From positions 3,348,001-3,412,000 of the forward strand of contig RCSZ01000001.1 in the NCBI GenBank assembly GCA_014898425.1: DNA of 64,000 nt, written 5' to 3'. A program made the translations under genes and the position numbers. This document shows positions 1 through 10,825 of the stretch, one piece after another (position 1 is the first letter of the stretch; each line of letters begins with the position of its first letter). The notes under the pieces are model-generated. The model saw nothing but the letters and a program-made list of their open reading frames with translations. It had not been told where the DNA came from and did no database searches. This stretch comes from Botryotinia globosa. Its lineage: Eukaryota > Ascomycota > Leotiomycetes > Helotiales > Sclerotiniaceae.

Positions 1-212
1 TTTAACATCCAGTCTTTGATATTTGCATGTCCTAATGTTTCGCTGCGCGGACATCATCCAATCTATCAACTCTCTCCATGTATGCTGCTATAGCTTGATA
101 GCTTATCTATGATATCTCTCGTTTGATCGACTTTTCGCGGCTGCTGTCTGAATAGCACTCTGAGTCATCTGTTTTTGCATAAAAACTCTTGCCCTTTTAG
201 TTCTATCAGGTC

Positions 213-986
213 TCACCTCATACCAGGTTGAACTTTCCCAAATTTGAGTTTTGGATATTCCTGAATCTCACCCTCCTCGAGTTCAGAGTCTAGGCTGTAT
301 CGTGATGAGCGCTGAGTTCCTGTTGAAACAACCTGTAAATGCTGCGGGGAATGCCCCCTTCTAGGTTTCGAGGACCAGTCCGCATATCCTGCGAATCTTT
401 CTGTAGCAATTTTAGAGTCGCAGCTCATGAGAGCGGTGTTGAATTCTTGGGAAGCTTCTTCCGATGGGTCAAGAATACTGCGGTCTCTTTTAGATCCGCT
501 TGTCTTGTTCGCTTGCTGCAATCTCGCGAGGAAGCCCTGAAAATTAGACTGCATATTAAATTGCAAGAAGTCGGTCTGAAGAGCAGTTAGGTAAACTTCT
601 TGCGCCTTGCTAAATTTTGTCCAGGACGTCCGGTGATTTTCCTTGAGTAGTTTTATGGTCGCGTTTTCTGCATCTTGAATTTGTACCAGAAAATCGTGCG
701 GGACAGGGGCGAGGACTTTTGCAATGTCCTCATCTTGTCTTTTTTTGAGATTTCGGCAACGTTTCATAACCCATTTTACCATCTTACTGTCTATTGAATT
801 AGTTTTGAGTTCTTCCATTACTAAGTCAGGGATCTGAGATTGATCGTCGCACAATTTGGATGTTTTTCCAATCTTTTCGATAGCGTTGGATTTTACAATA
901 ACACTATTGCGAGCGGTTGTAAAGGCTTCTCTGTTGGTTTCCTTTGATTTTGCTCCACGTGAGGATGGATAATACATGGCACGCAT
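213..986 (-). CDS. Uncharacterised charged ORF, possible C-terminal part of the TFIIB-like/PHD gene
   Basis: I do not recognise this 257-residue reading frame. It is rich in Lys, Glu and Asp, has a central helical-looking stretch and an acidic tail (LEEGEIQEYP), and its composition looks coding. It overlaps the last 94 bases of the upstream PHD-containing frame (893-1167) in a different phase. A possible connection is an intron with a GTAAAA donor at the end of that frame, a CTAAT branch-like site and an ACAG acceptor inside this ORF, which would make it the C-terminus of the upstream gene and drop its first ~60 residues. A frameshift or a separate small gene are the alternatives. The ATG at 986 is simply the first in frame; no independent start evidence exists. 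Confidence 0.4.
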   Translation of the reverse strand: MRAMYYPSSRGAKSKETNREAFTTARNSVIVKSNAIEKIGKTSKLCDDQSQIPDLVMEELKTNSIDSKMVKWVMKRCRNLKKRQDEDIAKVLAPVPHDFLVQIQDAENATIKLLKENHRTSWTKFSKAQEVYLTALQTDFLQFNMQSNFQGFLARLQQANKTSGSKRDRSILDPSEEASQEFNTALMSCDSKIATERFAGYADWSSKPRRGHSPQHLQVVSTGTQRSSRYSLDSELEEGEIQEYPKLKFGKVQPGMR

Positions 987-2267
987 CGTCGACAGATCAA
1001 GCCGCTAGGGTCGGAGGTCGGAATCGTCACGTTGAGTGATGTTGCACAACTCATGTGATATGCACCCGAACATTCTATACAGAACGCTAGTGCCTCGGAT
1101 ATTTTTCTCGCGACATCCTTTTTATACAGCCTGTGGCATATTTGACAGCATCCCTCAGAAGGTGCCCCTAAAGTGGTCAGCATATTTCATTGTTGTATGC
1201 TTCGATATGGAAACATACTGAATGCTCTCAAGCAAGAGCATTTAGTCTCAACGATATACTTCTGAATAATCTCAAAAGATTTGGCAACAGACTGACGGTA
1301 TTCCAGCGATGAAGTTTCTGTGAGCACCCGAATTGCAATGAAGGTTCTGGGAATTTCGCACTGTCGACAGGCGATGTAGATACAACAAGCAGCAAGGACT
1401 GCTGGCACTTTATCCATTGTTTCGTCCAAATGCAGCCAATTGAAATTTGCAATAGCCTGGGAGAGCATCCTCCAATGGTATTTTGCTCTGTTAGCAGCAT
1501 TTTCTGGGAGATTTCCAGCCTGACAATCTTTCTCAATCTTTTCACAGCCCTTGGCATCGCCTAATCGAATTATAATCTGCGCATTTTCAACTCCTGGGTC
1601 CTAAAAAGAATAAGAAGCTGAACCTGTCATTGACCGGATTATAATATACAGTATTTCCTACTTTGCTATCCCATAGGCTTAAATCGGGCTTCATATTTGG
1701 AGGGGTAGGAGGCGGAAGAAAAGTGTAACTATCTTCCGTATTGAAAGAATTCTGTTCATCGAAAGGGCTATCGGGAGCTTCCATCTTGGGACTATTATCA
1801 TTTCCCGGAGTCGGTGCGTGCCAAAGATCAGCATAATCAGATTGAGAAGAAAGCAGATGTTTGTCTCTGTTTTCGTCGCGCTGGACGTCAGAAGAGTTTG
1901 ATTCCTCGAACAAATTTTCTGCACGACTCATGTATTCGTCTGTACGAGCCCCTGGGGTTGGCACAGTACCATACCAGTTGCCCTGAGCATCAACACCGTA
2001 CGGCACGTTAAATTTATCCTCGATCTTCTCCGGATTACAGCCAGCATGGTTGGATTCATCAAGCGAACTTTCCATGAGTTGAGTGTAATCGAACGGCGGG
2101 GGTGTGAGCGCATGAAGAGTCCGTTGACTGGAAGTTTCAGGACTAGATGGTGTTTTGGTCACAGGCACATCTCTCATTTGAACAGCCAATGTTCTCTCGT
2201 GATGAAAATGAGGACTTGGTTCTTTTGCCGGGAACTCTGCACCACAAATACCTCTGTTTTGAGCCAT
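893..2267 (-). CDS. TFIIB-like cyclin-repeat protein with PHD-type zinc finger
   Basis: Model: exons 1662-2267, 1219-1600 and 893-1167, phases consistent, GTAGGA..TTTAG and GTATGT..GCTGAC..TTTAG introns, 420 residues. The first ~200 residues are Pro/Ser/Asp-rich and look disordered. Residues ~225-320 match a TFIIB-type cyclin repeat: the helix 'AACCIYIACRQCEIPRTF' is the hallmark TFIIB signature (IACRQ..VPRTFKEI). Directly after it comes a C4HC3 spacing typical of PHD fingers (CQIC, CIEC, H-MSC, CRRC). The N-terminal zinc ribbon of TFIIB is not visible, and I see only one cyclin repeat. TFIIB proper bridges TBP and RNA polymerase II; a role in transcription is inferred here, not shown. The ATG at 2267 is the first in frame. 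The 3' end is uncertain because a second coding-looking frame overlaps it. Confidence 0.6.
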
Positions 2268-3707
2268 CGTAGGCCTCAAAGATCTCCCTGAAACTTTTCT
2301 CTGAACCCTAGAATAGGTATATTTGATTTTTTTTATTTCATCTAAAGTGGGACTCTGCGCGCGCCCAAAATGCTAATCTAGAAACAGTGATGATACTGAT
2401 TGGAGAAAAATATTGTTGAGCTAAGACAGTTATCTGCAATTTGTACTTGGATTCAATCAATTTCAAGTCACAATTCGTTGTAGATAGTATATGATCGAAA
2501 GCGCCTGCCATGAATGACCTTGGGAATCATTGTTACCATGGACAAACACGCTACGCACCTTCTTCATAACTTCATAAAAACCCCACCAGAAGAGTTGTAT
2601 CAAGACAGCTTGGTATTTTTTCCGAGAGAAGAATTCAACAGTGTTTCGCTTGGAAAGCTGTATCCAAGGTATGTCCAGAAGGAACTTGCATAGCAGGGCT
2701 GTAGACTAATCTTTGATTGAAATCATACATTGAATCCATGCCTGTCAACTCATCTGTTCCGATATCAATGTCCAGCTCAAAAACACATAATCTGACTTTG
2801 AACTATATCATCTGGAATTTCAAATGGATTACTCTCAGAACTACTAGACGATAAAACCATCATCCGGCACATAAAACACACACATGTGTTGTTAGCTAGC
2901 ATCTATTCAGATTACATCTGACCACTTTGCACCAGACGTCTAAACTCGATTTGAGACAATTGGAGACGATATCTTCATAGCTTGTAGTGCTTTTATTGTA
3001 GGCAAGGTAACAATGGAAAGGAACATAATGGATACTGTTGGTGGCCTCGTAATACATACAGACTTCAGAGTTTCTAGTTGATAATGCTAAGAAGCACATA
3101 GCGTCTGACAAAGAGTTAACTGTGAGTCTGCAAGAAACGAGAGAGGCTATCCATGAGCTCACGTGTTTAATTTGGGCCAAATTACCCAGGTATTTCCTTG
3201 CATAAAAAGACACGAGGGAAATGAAAAAAAGAGAGAAAAGTGATAGAGCCTCAAGTGTCCACTTCAGCTGAACATTTTCAGAATATCGAAAGTGCCAGTA
3301 ACGGGTCCACTTTGTGCTATTGTCAACAACTGTAAGGAATTATTCTACCAAAGTGATAAATGACCATTCAATCCATTCAAGCAATCCATACCATTCCCTA
3401 ACCCATTTTGGTATATGTATATGGATGAACCCATCCATTTCCCCTCAAACAATCAAGCGAAACCAGAATCTTGGTATTGTTGTGCCCCTACCGCTTGCCC
3501 ATGCCCGCTTGCCCCAATGCCACGATTCCAACAATCCCGCAATCCCACAACGCCCACATGCAAAACTAAACAATCTTCGGACCCCGTGAAAATGACAAAG
3601 GAGACTAAATACAGAGGTTTGGTCTCGATGACCCGATGTATAACGCGTGAATGGTGTTTGCGCTTGATTTAACATAAGAGAAAACGTGTATGAAAAGATT
3701 GTACGGT
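2268..3707. other. Intergenic stretch, AT-rich
   Basis: Lies between the start of the TFIIB-like gene and the end of the FHA gene. It holds only one small ORF of interest on the + strand (listed separately) and the probable promoter of the TFIIB-like gene. No repeat or RNA gene was seen. Confidence 0.5.
2538..2693 (+). CDS. Small hypothetical ORF, 51 residues
   Basis: A short ATG-initiated frame (starts MDKHATHLLH) with balanced, coding-like composition; not recognised. A good donor-like sequence (AG/GTATGT) sits at about 2669 inside it, so it could be the first exon of a small gene, but I found no second exon that stays in frame. It may equally be chance or the remnant of a lost gene. Confidence 0.15.
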   Translation: MDKHATHLLHNFIKTPPEELYQDSLVFFPREEFNSVSLGKLYPRYVQKELA

Positions 3708-6016
3708 TTATTGATCCACCTTTGGTGGTGACCAACCGTTGAGATATGCCATCAAACCCATACCAACCATGACAACGCCAAGCATCGAGACATAAGGTGT
3801 CGAGTGGTATAATAAAGGATCGTGTTTGTCATTCTTTGAAGCGATCGCACGTGTGAGCGATGCATGAAGATCATCATTTTCCGATGAGGTATGTTTCATA
3901 CCATTTGGTCGCCTTACGGGATGCAGTGCCAAATCACCTCCATTCGCAGTCCCGTTGTCATGTTTTTCAAAAGCCTGCTTCGATGGAGATCGGGATCGGT
4001 CGGAAGACAGTTGTTTCAGTTGTTTATCAGCGCGAATTTTTTCAATCATCTCTGCTAAGGTTTTTCGGTCGGTATCCCTCTCCCCCTCGGCGCTTTCTGC
4101 TCTTTTCTTATATGACTCCATCTGGGATCGCAGCTCCTGCATGTCGGAAACCATAATTTCAAGGCGCTGTTCCAACAAACGAGATGAGTCTGCGATACCA
4201 GTAGCGTCAACTTGTATATCGGCTTTCTCATGTGATGAGATATCATCTGAGGGTGGCTCAAAAGCGTCTTCGAGTATTGAACCTTCCATCCCAGATCTGG
4301 CACTTCCGTTCAAGGTTTTGTCCGGTGTTTGGAGCTCCAATCGTTTGGCCATTTCTTCCGCAGTTTCTCGTGCTTGCCGTTCCTTCTGAAGCATTTCCTC
4401 TAAGTCCCGCATCCGAGCACTTTGAGAGTCGATCTCTTTCTTTGCCGACGCCAATGCTTCCACCAAAGTAATTATTTGACTACTGACTTCTCTCACAGGA
4501 GAACCATTCGCTAAAGACCTCTGCTTTTCTGTGTTGGATCTTCTTAAAGAGGCAGTAGGTGACGAGGGATCAAAGTTATGAGAGCGTGCAACATCTGGCT
4601 TTTCAGGAAGAGGTTGTTGGGGCGGCGGCGCGGGAGGATCAGAAAATCGAGGTTTTCCTTCAGCCCTAAAAGATAAAGCGGAACCGTTTGCTGCAGGCTT
4701 TAGCTCTACATTTGGAGCATTCTCAAGCTCTTTCACATTATCCTTCGATAACAAGCCACCAAAAAAGTTGTCTGCTCGCCCAAGGTCAGAGTTTTGCAAT
4801 CGGGCTGTTCGCATCTCGTGCTAGGTTGTATGTCAGTCAAAATGAAATAATGTGTGTAGATATATGAACCTACGGAAAGCCTCTTCACTATCTGCTCTGT
4901 TGTAACGGGGGTCAACCAGAAATTCATCGGGCGTTGCTGGCCCATCACACTCATTTGACTCCCAGCCACGCTACCCGGTAGTCCCACACGACCATTACTA
5001 CTCATCGAGCTTTGGCTTCCAGTTCTTCCCCTCATCATGGGACCTTGGGATGGCAACATCATTGATCCATTAGCAGGATTCAGATCACCGAAACTCATAT
5101 CCAGAACGTTATTAGTTGAGCCCGCAAAACCTGCATGTTCGACTTTCGCAGCGACTTTGTGATGTACAACCGTCTTTTGATCTTCGCTAACAATATCTAT
5201 ACCAAGCTCGAGATGGTCTTGCGACTGCAACTCATGCGGATCTGAGTCCTTATTTTCGGCCGATAAGCGCGCTCCGTTGACGAAGGTACCGTTTGATGAT
5301 TTAACATCTCGAATCCAGATCTTCCCACTACGATCTGCCCAAATCTCTGCATGTTGTCTCGATAGTACCTTCGAATCAAAAAATCCATTCGCAGGCGATG
5401 GTACTGTTTTAGCGTTTGTCTGACGTCCAATTCTCAAGCTATCCGGATAGAAAGGCACTGATATCCTCTTGTGATCAAAGGTGCCGTTCATGGATAACAA
5501 GTAGAGCATTGGCTCCCCTTCTGTAGGTTGGCCCTGGGGTCTGATCTGCTGTGATCCATTTGGTGTAACATGTTGGGATGGTACCATGGGAGCAGGCTGA
5601 TGCAATGGAGTTATAGATGAACCGGAATTTCCATTTGTCAATGCCGATGGAGGTTGTCGTGCCGTGTGAGAACCAGGGACCGAGTCTGATTTATTGGTCC
5701 ATGGCTGTTGCACCCTTGGGACCTTCTTTCGTGCCGCTGCCGTACCCCAATTACTTGATTCATTAGAGGAGGACATCGGTACGCCATTAGTCTGTGGATT
5801 CTGTTGCGATACCGTCGAGTTGGATGAAGTGGAAGAAAGTGAAGACAATGAAGTTATCGACGAGGATGAGTTGGGACGCTGAGCGCTTTTTCGTGGCATG
5901 AACATTCTGCCCACTTCGTCGCCGTTAATAGCATTCATTCCTCCTTGGTTAACACTAGATCCCCATGCCGACCTGTTGATCTGCGGGAAACTTGGTGGAT
6001 TTGCGACTGCCGTCAT
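3708..6016 (-). CDS. FHA-domain, tail-anchored STRIPAK protein (SLMAP / HAM-4 / PRO45-like)
   Basis: Exons 4874-6016 and 3708-4820 with one 53-bp intron (GTAGGT..CTAG, branch TGAC) give 751 residues. The first ~160 residues are Ser/Asn-rich. An FHA domain follows at ~165-280, with the phosphothreonine-binding signatures LRIGRQ, LSRQHAEIW and SSNGTFVNG. The second half is charged with coiled-coil stretches (around residues 500-550 and 590-660), and the last ~25 residues hold one membrane helix (MLGVVMVGMGLMAYLNGW), i.e. a C-terminal tail anchor. FHA + coiled coil + tail anchor is the layout of SLMAP and its fungal counterparts (yeast Far9/Vps64 and Far10, Neurospora HAM-4, Sordaria PRO45). In those fungi the protein anchors the STRIPAK complex at ER/nuclear envelope/mitochondrial membranes and is needed for cell fusion and sexual development. 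Function here is inferred from layout. Confidence 0.8.
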
Positions 6017-7058
6017 CGGTTAGATCAATTATTGGCCGTACTTCACAGTAGATAGGTGTATCCCTGACGATGTTGAGTGAAAAAGATGGTTGGAATGTTG
6101 TTGATTTCCTCCCCCCATTCAACCTCATCTACAACAAAGATGCTTCGCTTCGATGACCCTCTGGCCTATATTGTGGGTACTAAATGTCTGCAACTCTCTA
6201 TCTAACAAACTTGATGAAAGAGATATCGTATCGCACTGGAAGTTATGATGATCGTTAGTAGATGCCCACAAAGTTTTGGCGCCATGATGACGAGTGACGA
6301 GATGGTCTAGAAAGGGAGCGCAAAGAAAACTGGAATGCATCAAGAATCATACAAAGTGGACTATATGCTTGAGGCAAAGAATAAGAACACTTACATCTAT
6401 GCAATGCAGGTATTGTAGGACAATTGCTGGTGGTAGAAGAGGAAACCTATTTCAATTTGATGTTGCCAAGGTGGAAAGTTTGGACATTCAGGTTGAGACA
6501 CGCGAGGTTTATGTTTAGCCAACCAGAGTTCGAGATCGGGGATAAGAGCAATTGCGCACGCGCTCTCTTGCAGATACAAAAGGGTCTTTGATGGGTGAAG
6601 AGAGAGGAGAGAAGAGAAGAAACGAAAGGACCAGAGGAAGAGATTGAATATCATATCATGAAAAAATTAATTATGGCATCTCAAAGCTATCGCAAAAGTC
6701 TCTTTTGTCTACGAAACTAGGTATTTTTAGTGTGAACCACTACAACAATTCCAAATTTTCTAGATTTCGGAGCGGAAATCATTGGATTATGAGGATTATC
6801 ACGTGATACACATGATCCTGTTTTCGACTTTGTGCCTTATTAGGTGTCAAGGCCGCAACGTGTTGAGAATGTGGGGGAATATAGTGCTTGTTTATGGATG
6901 GGCTGTGCTTTCGGCAAATGCCGTGATCATTTTACATTTTAGTAGGTAGATTTGAGCATTTGAAGCCTCGAAAGTTCGAAGCTGCGATATATGAGTTGAT
7001 GAACTTTACAACTTCGCGGTGCTAGATAAATTAATTCGATCCCTTGAAATCGCCAAAC
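6017..7058. other. Divergent intergenic promoter region
   Basis: About 1 kb between the divergently transcribed FHA gene and the MGR2-like gene. It should hold both promoters. Open frames on either strand are short and have no coding character. Confidence 0.5.
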
Positions 7059-7628
7059 ATGCCTCCAGTACCACAACCTCAAGGCCATCCCGGTGGCCAA
7101 ACTATCTGGAATAAGCGTAAGGCTGTGGTTTCACCCCTCTATCTAGGACTTTTACTGACCATGCATGTTTTATAGTTCAGATGGGAGCTATGATGGGTGG
7201 CAGTATGCGATCATGATCTCGTTCATATATGCAAGTTACTGACTACGTTCAATAACAGCTGTCGGCGCCATTTTGGGGTTTATGTACGGTATGTTGAAGC
7301 TGGAGGAGGGATAAAAAGAATTCATTCTGACAAGGCTAAGGCACACTCACTATCATTAAATTTGGTCCTGGCCCAAATGGAGTCTGGAGGACTCTACGCA
7401 CATACATGCTCACTTCTGGGTCCACTTTCGGGTATTTCTCATCATTCCTTTCTGTCAAGTCAGTTTCAATGTGCTAATGAGTTATCACTCAGATTCTTCA
7501 TGGCCATTGGCAGTACCATTCGTTCCGATAGTATCGCATCTCCAGAAACATTGGCAGCTTTCGGCCGTGCAAACCGACGACCCCTAGTTATGAATCGTCC
7601 ATATCGCCCTTCGCGAACATCGCAATGA
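7059..7628 (+). CDS. mgr2: Mgr2/Romo1-like TIM23 translocase subunit
   Basis: Five exons (7059-7116, 7176-7202, 7259-7288, 7341-7431, 7493-7628) join in phase to 113 residues. The N-terminus MPPVPQPQG, the QMGAMMGG and GFMYG glycine motifs, the YGTLTI-KFGPGPNGVWRT link and the GSTFGFFMAIGS helix are those of the Mgr2/Romo1 family: two short membrane helices carrying GxxxG-type packing. Mgr2 sits in the mitochondrial inner membrane with the TIM23 channel and acts as gatekeeper for lateral release of preproteins. All introns have GT-AG ends; the third has its CTGAC branch only about 10 bases before its acceptor. Exons 2 and 3 are only 27 and 30 bases, so automatic gene callers may miss or misjoin the gene. 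Length agrees with the family (~110 residues). Confidence 0.9.
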
Positions 7629-9995
7629 AAAATGCACGATTGTAGAGTCGAAAGGGAAAGCCCATCTATCTTTGGAGAAGATGGAACCTGGCGAATGCTT
7701 TGTAAATTAAGGCATATGTTTATACATAATGGGTAGAGACATGTCAATTGTCGATCTTCGGGTCTCGCCGCTCAACTGTTTGCATAGGGGTGGAGTTTAA
7801 TGGGGGCAATCTATATCAACAAAGCCTCGCCCAGCATTTTCCTTTTACTTGAGCCTCCTGATCAGCTCAATTCAACAATAAACGAATCCTACTATTTTAT
7901 CACTGGTTCATCGGTGTCATGAAAGGTTGAATCCTGTGTCGTGGCTAAGAGGCTTGGATATCTTGCCAGCCACTAACGTGAAATAGCCATGGAGCATTCG
8001 TGTTCTATGTTGCGACTTCGATCATATGATGGGGCAAGCTATGCAAGCGCTGCTCTTGACCCCTTATCCTGGCCTTCCTTAGGAGATCTTAACGATTAGA
8101 TGAGGGCTCTAGATCTAAATTATGTTCACAGTATCATATACTCTTAACGAAGACACTCATTCTTGACGGATTCGCAATTCCATTCTTGAAGCCATATGGG
8201 ACAGACGCAATGGCTTGGTGGCTTTATTTCAATATTCGTTCTCGGCATGATGTACATACTCGCCCAAGATCGCGCTTTCGGCCGTAGTGATGAATTTTAT
8301 CCCTTTAGGTGTGAACGGAAACCGAAGTCTTCTTATTATTATGTTGATGTACTACAAACCATCAAAGAACCGAGCAGAATGTGAGTTCGATCTTAGATGT
8401 CAATACCAGTTTCTAAAAGTTAGAAATCCGACGATACCTTCGATGATGGACCCCTAGCCATTATAAGGCGTATCGAAAGACCCTCCCGAAGTGAAATTTT
8501 ATTCTTCGGCACAGCAAAGAATATGGTTTTTACAAACTCTTGATCAGATGAATTATTCTTGTTCATCTACACGAACCACTTTATTCAAGTGCTTCGCTTT
8601 GTGGCTGACGTCGACTTAGCTCTCCAGCTGCCCAGGTGTTGATAGGTAGGCGCTCGCCACTGGGCGAGGTACTCGGCCCTGCAGTTTTTATGGTGAAACC
8701 TCACTTTGACTAAAGACCTTGAGCAATGACACGGTACCATCCAAACAATCGACTTGGCTTCAGCTGAGATTCATCAAGAAAACGTTTGAATCAAGAATTT
8801 TGAAAAGAACATGACCTATATTCGACTCATTTGGCCACATCAACATCGCTTCGGGAAGTAACATGTCCGTACAACTTGATTATCATTGTCGAAAAATATC
8901 ATAACTCAATCGTATCCATCGAAAGATCAGCAGTGACGCTCCGTCGGGAAGTGATCATTCTTACGGAGTGCTTGTCCAACTAAAAATATTTTCCGATTTA
9001 AGATAGTCCCTTGGGCAAAATGCCTCCCTAGCGCGAAGTAAGTATTTTCTTCGCTTGGCACGTCGGGGATAACTAGGAGAGGGAGAAAACCATTATCCAT
9101 CGACATGTTTGCACCCTCTAGTTCTAGAACTAATTGAACCGTAAAAAGACTTTTTTATGATGGTAAGACACAGGCAGCGACGAATGACAACATGATGATT
9201 CTTCAAAATTGATCAATTGTGTATTACTATCGAAAGCGGAAGTTTTCACAACTACTTTTTGCGTGAGCTAACGATTTAGAATTGCATGCGAAAACCACGA
9301 CGATGTGTACTAATAATAAACGACCACGTTTCTCGTAGCCAATTGATGTCCAATACTGGATTCGATGAGCTTTATCATGTACTCCAATCACGGTCTTATT
9401 CCTTGAGACTTCTACCATTGATCGTGGCTTCCTCGTGTCAATACTGACTTCAAATCATCGATAAGCTCAATTAGCACAGAATCCTCCAGCTAATCAAACA
9501 CAACGCTGACCTCTGCACGGGTACTCACGTTATCACGGCTAGCAACATATCACTGTATACAAATAAATCATGAAACACATCATTGTTAGTAATATCTTCT
9601 CCACTACTCGACAGCAATATAATATCTGTCTACACGATATATCGCATAGAATCGAGACCCAGAGATGTGGGTTGATACCTCGGCACCTGATACAAATAGC
9701 ATTATTCAATTGCTCAATGTAATAAGTCTTGATCTTTACTTGGGTACCCACTACCGAATCTGGACATGACTTTGTTTCGAAACATCATGAAGATCTACAC
9801 TATTCTCCTTTTGAACAATGATCAACTGGTCATCGGAAGATTGTTTGAGATACATGCGGGAATGGTCACTATACACAAACGAGATTTCTTACATTGGGAT
9901 ACGGAGTGGATCGCTCTAAATGATCCTTCTGATCCTTCAAATCAAATAAGAGGTCAAGGAGAGGGATCTTTGGTTTTTGGGGGTTTTTGATTTTT

Positions 9996-10014
9996 GGGGG
10001 GGGGGGGGGGGGGG
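9996..10014 (+). repeat. Poly-G homopolymer, 19 bases
   Basis: An uninterrupted run of 19 G, preceded by further G-rich runs (TTTTTGGGGG) at about 9974-9985. Runs of this length are rare in fungal DNA of this base composition and are hard to sequence. Confidence 0.9.
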
Positions 10015-10071
10015 TTTCCCTTTCTCTTGTTTTCGGATCCAAGGGATTTTGTTTCAAATTAGAGAGTTCTA

Positions 10072-10100
10072 ATATACAGAGTAATATACAGAGTAATACG
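10072..10100 (+). repeat. Short tandem duplication
   Basis: Two adjacent copies of a 14-base unit (ATATACAGAGTAAT) in an otherwise unremarkable AT-rich stretch. Confidence 0.7.
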
Positions 10101-10690
10101 GCGGGAAGCCGATTAGTTTCGCTTCCTTAAGGTTAGCCTTTTTGCCGTCTTATATTATCCCTTCATCGCATCTCGTTAGTGCCACTCGGTACCGTCCATG
10201 CGTTTTTCGTTTGTGGAGCGGAGTGGATCCCCGGGTAACCTTATCTGCAAAGCACCATTCACAACCTTTATTGAAAATGTACCTAGGAACTATGTAGGTA
10301 CGATGTAGGTAAGATGTCGTTACTCGATAATGCTAACTTAGATTTCATACTTTATACCAGAGTTTGGAGGCAAATTGCGGCAGCACAAAATATGCTTCTC
10401 AAGTTTCCAACTCTATTAGGACGGTAGGCTAATTTCTGATGAACCTCTTCCCGTATTTTGTTATTGTAGCAGATCTAGGATCCACGCCAGATGTGTCCAA
10501 AGTTAGAACGAATCATACCCCAGGCTCACATCAGTCTCTTCTATGATGACAAAGTACAGAATTATTCAATCACTCTACGCTAGACGTCAAGCCCCAGATA
10601 AAATGTAGGGAGTGTCTGATCTTTTTTAAGTTACACGGAAAGTTCAGTCTGTGCAATACTATATTAGAGCAAATTTTTGTCGACCTAGCG

Positions 10691-10739
10691 CCCCGGGAAA
10701 TGATGGGCGCTTCGCAACCTTTTTTTCATGTCTATATAG
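10691..10739 (+). promoter_or_regulatory. Laccase core promoter: TATA box and CreA-like site
   Basis: TATATAG lies at 10733-10739, about 90 bases before the laccase ATG, a normal distance for a fungal TATA box. CCCCGG at 10691-10696 fits the reverse of the CreA carbon-repressor consensus SYGGRG. Both are short motifs read by eye, so their use is an inference. Confidence 0.4.
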
Positions 10740-10825
10740 TATCACCACTTGCCCACATCTATAATCGATATCTGCATACCATCTCACAGTCTTTCGTTTA
10801 ATCTTGTTGCGACAGTCATTTCAAG

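Larger units (their letters stand above)
7629..10825. other. Gene-free stretch of about 3.2 kb
   Basis: Between the MGR2-like gene and the laccase. Open frames are all short, begin mostly at non-ATG codons and show no family resemblance. The stretch contains a poly-G run and a short tandem duplication (listed separately). Its last 150 bases hold the laccase promoter. It could include old, unrecognisable repeat remnants, but I see no terminal repeats or transposase motifs. Confidence 0.5.

Noticed and set aside
2896..3213. 105-residue minus-strand frame
   Set aside because: Starts at GTG, has no ATG near its start, no homology and no splice context.
9869..10057. Minus-strand frame with a Pro run
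   Set aside because: The Pro run is just the poly-G homopolymer read backwards; no other coding sign.
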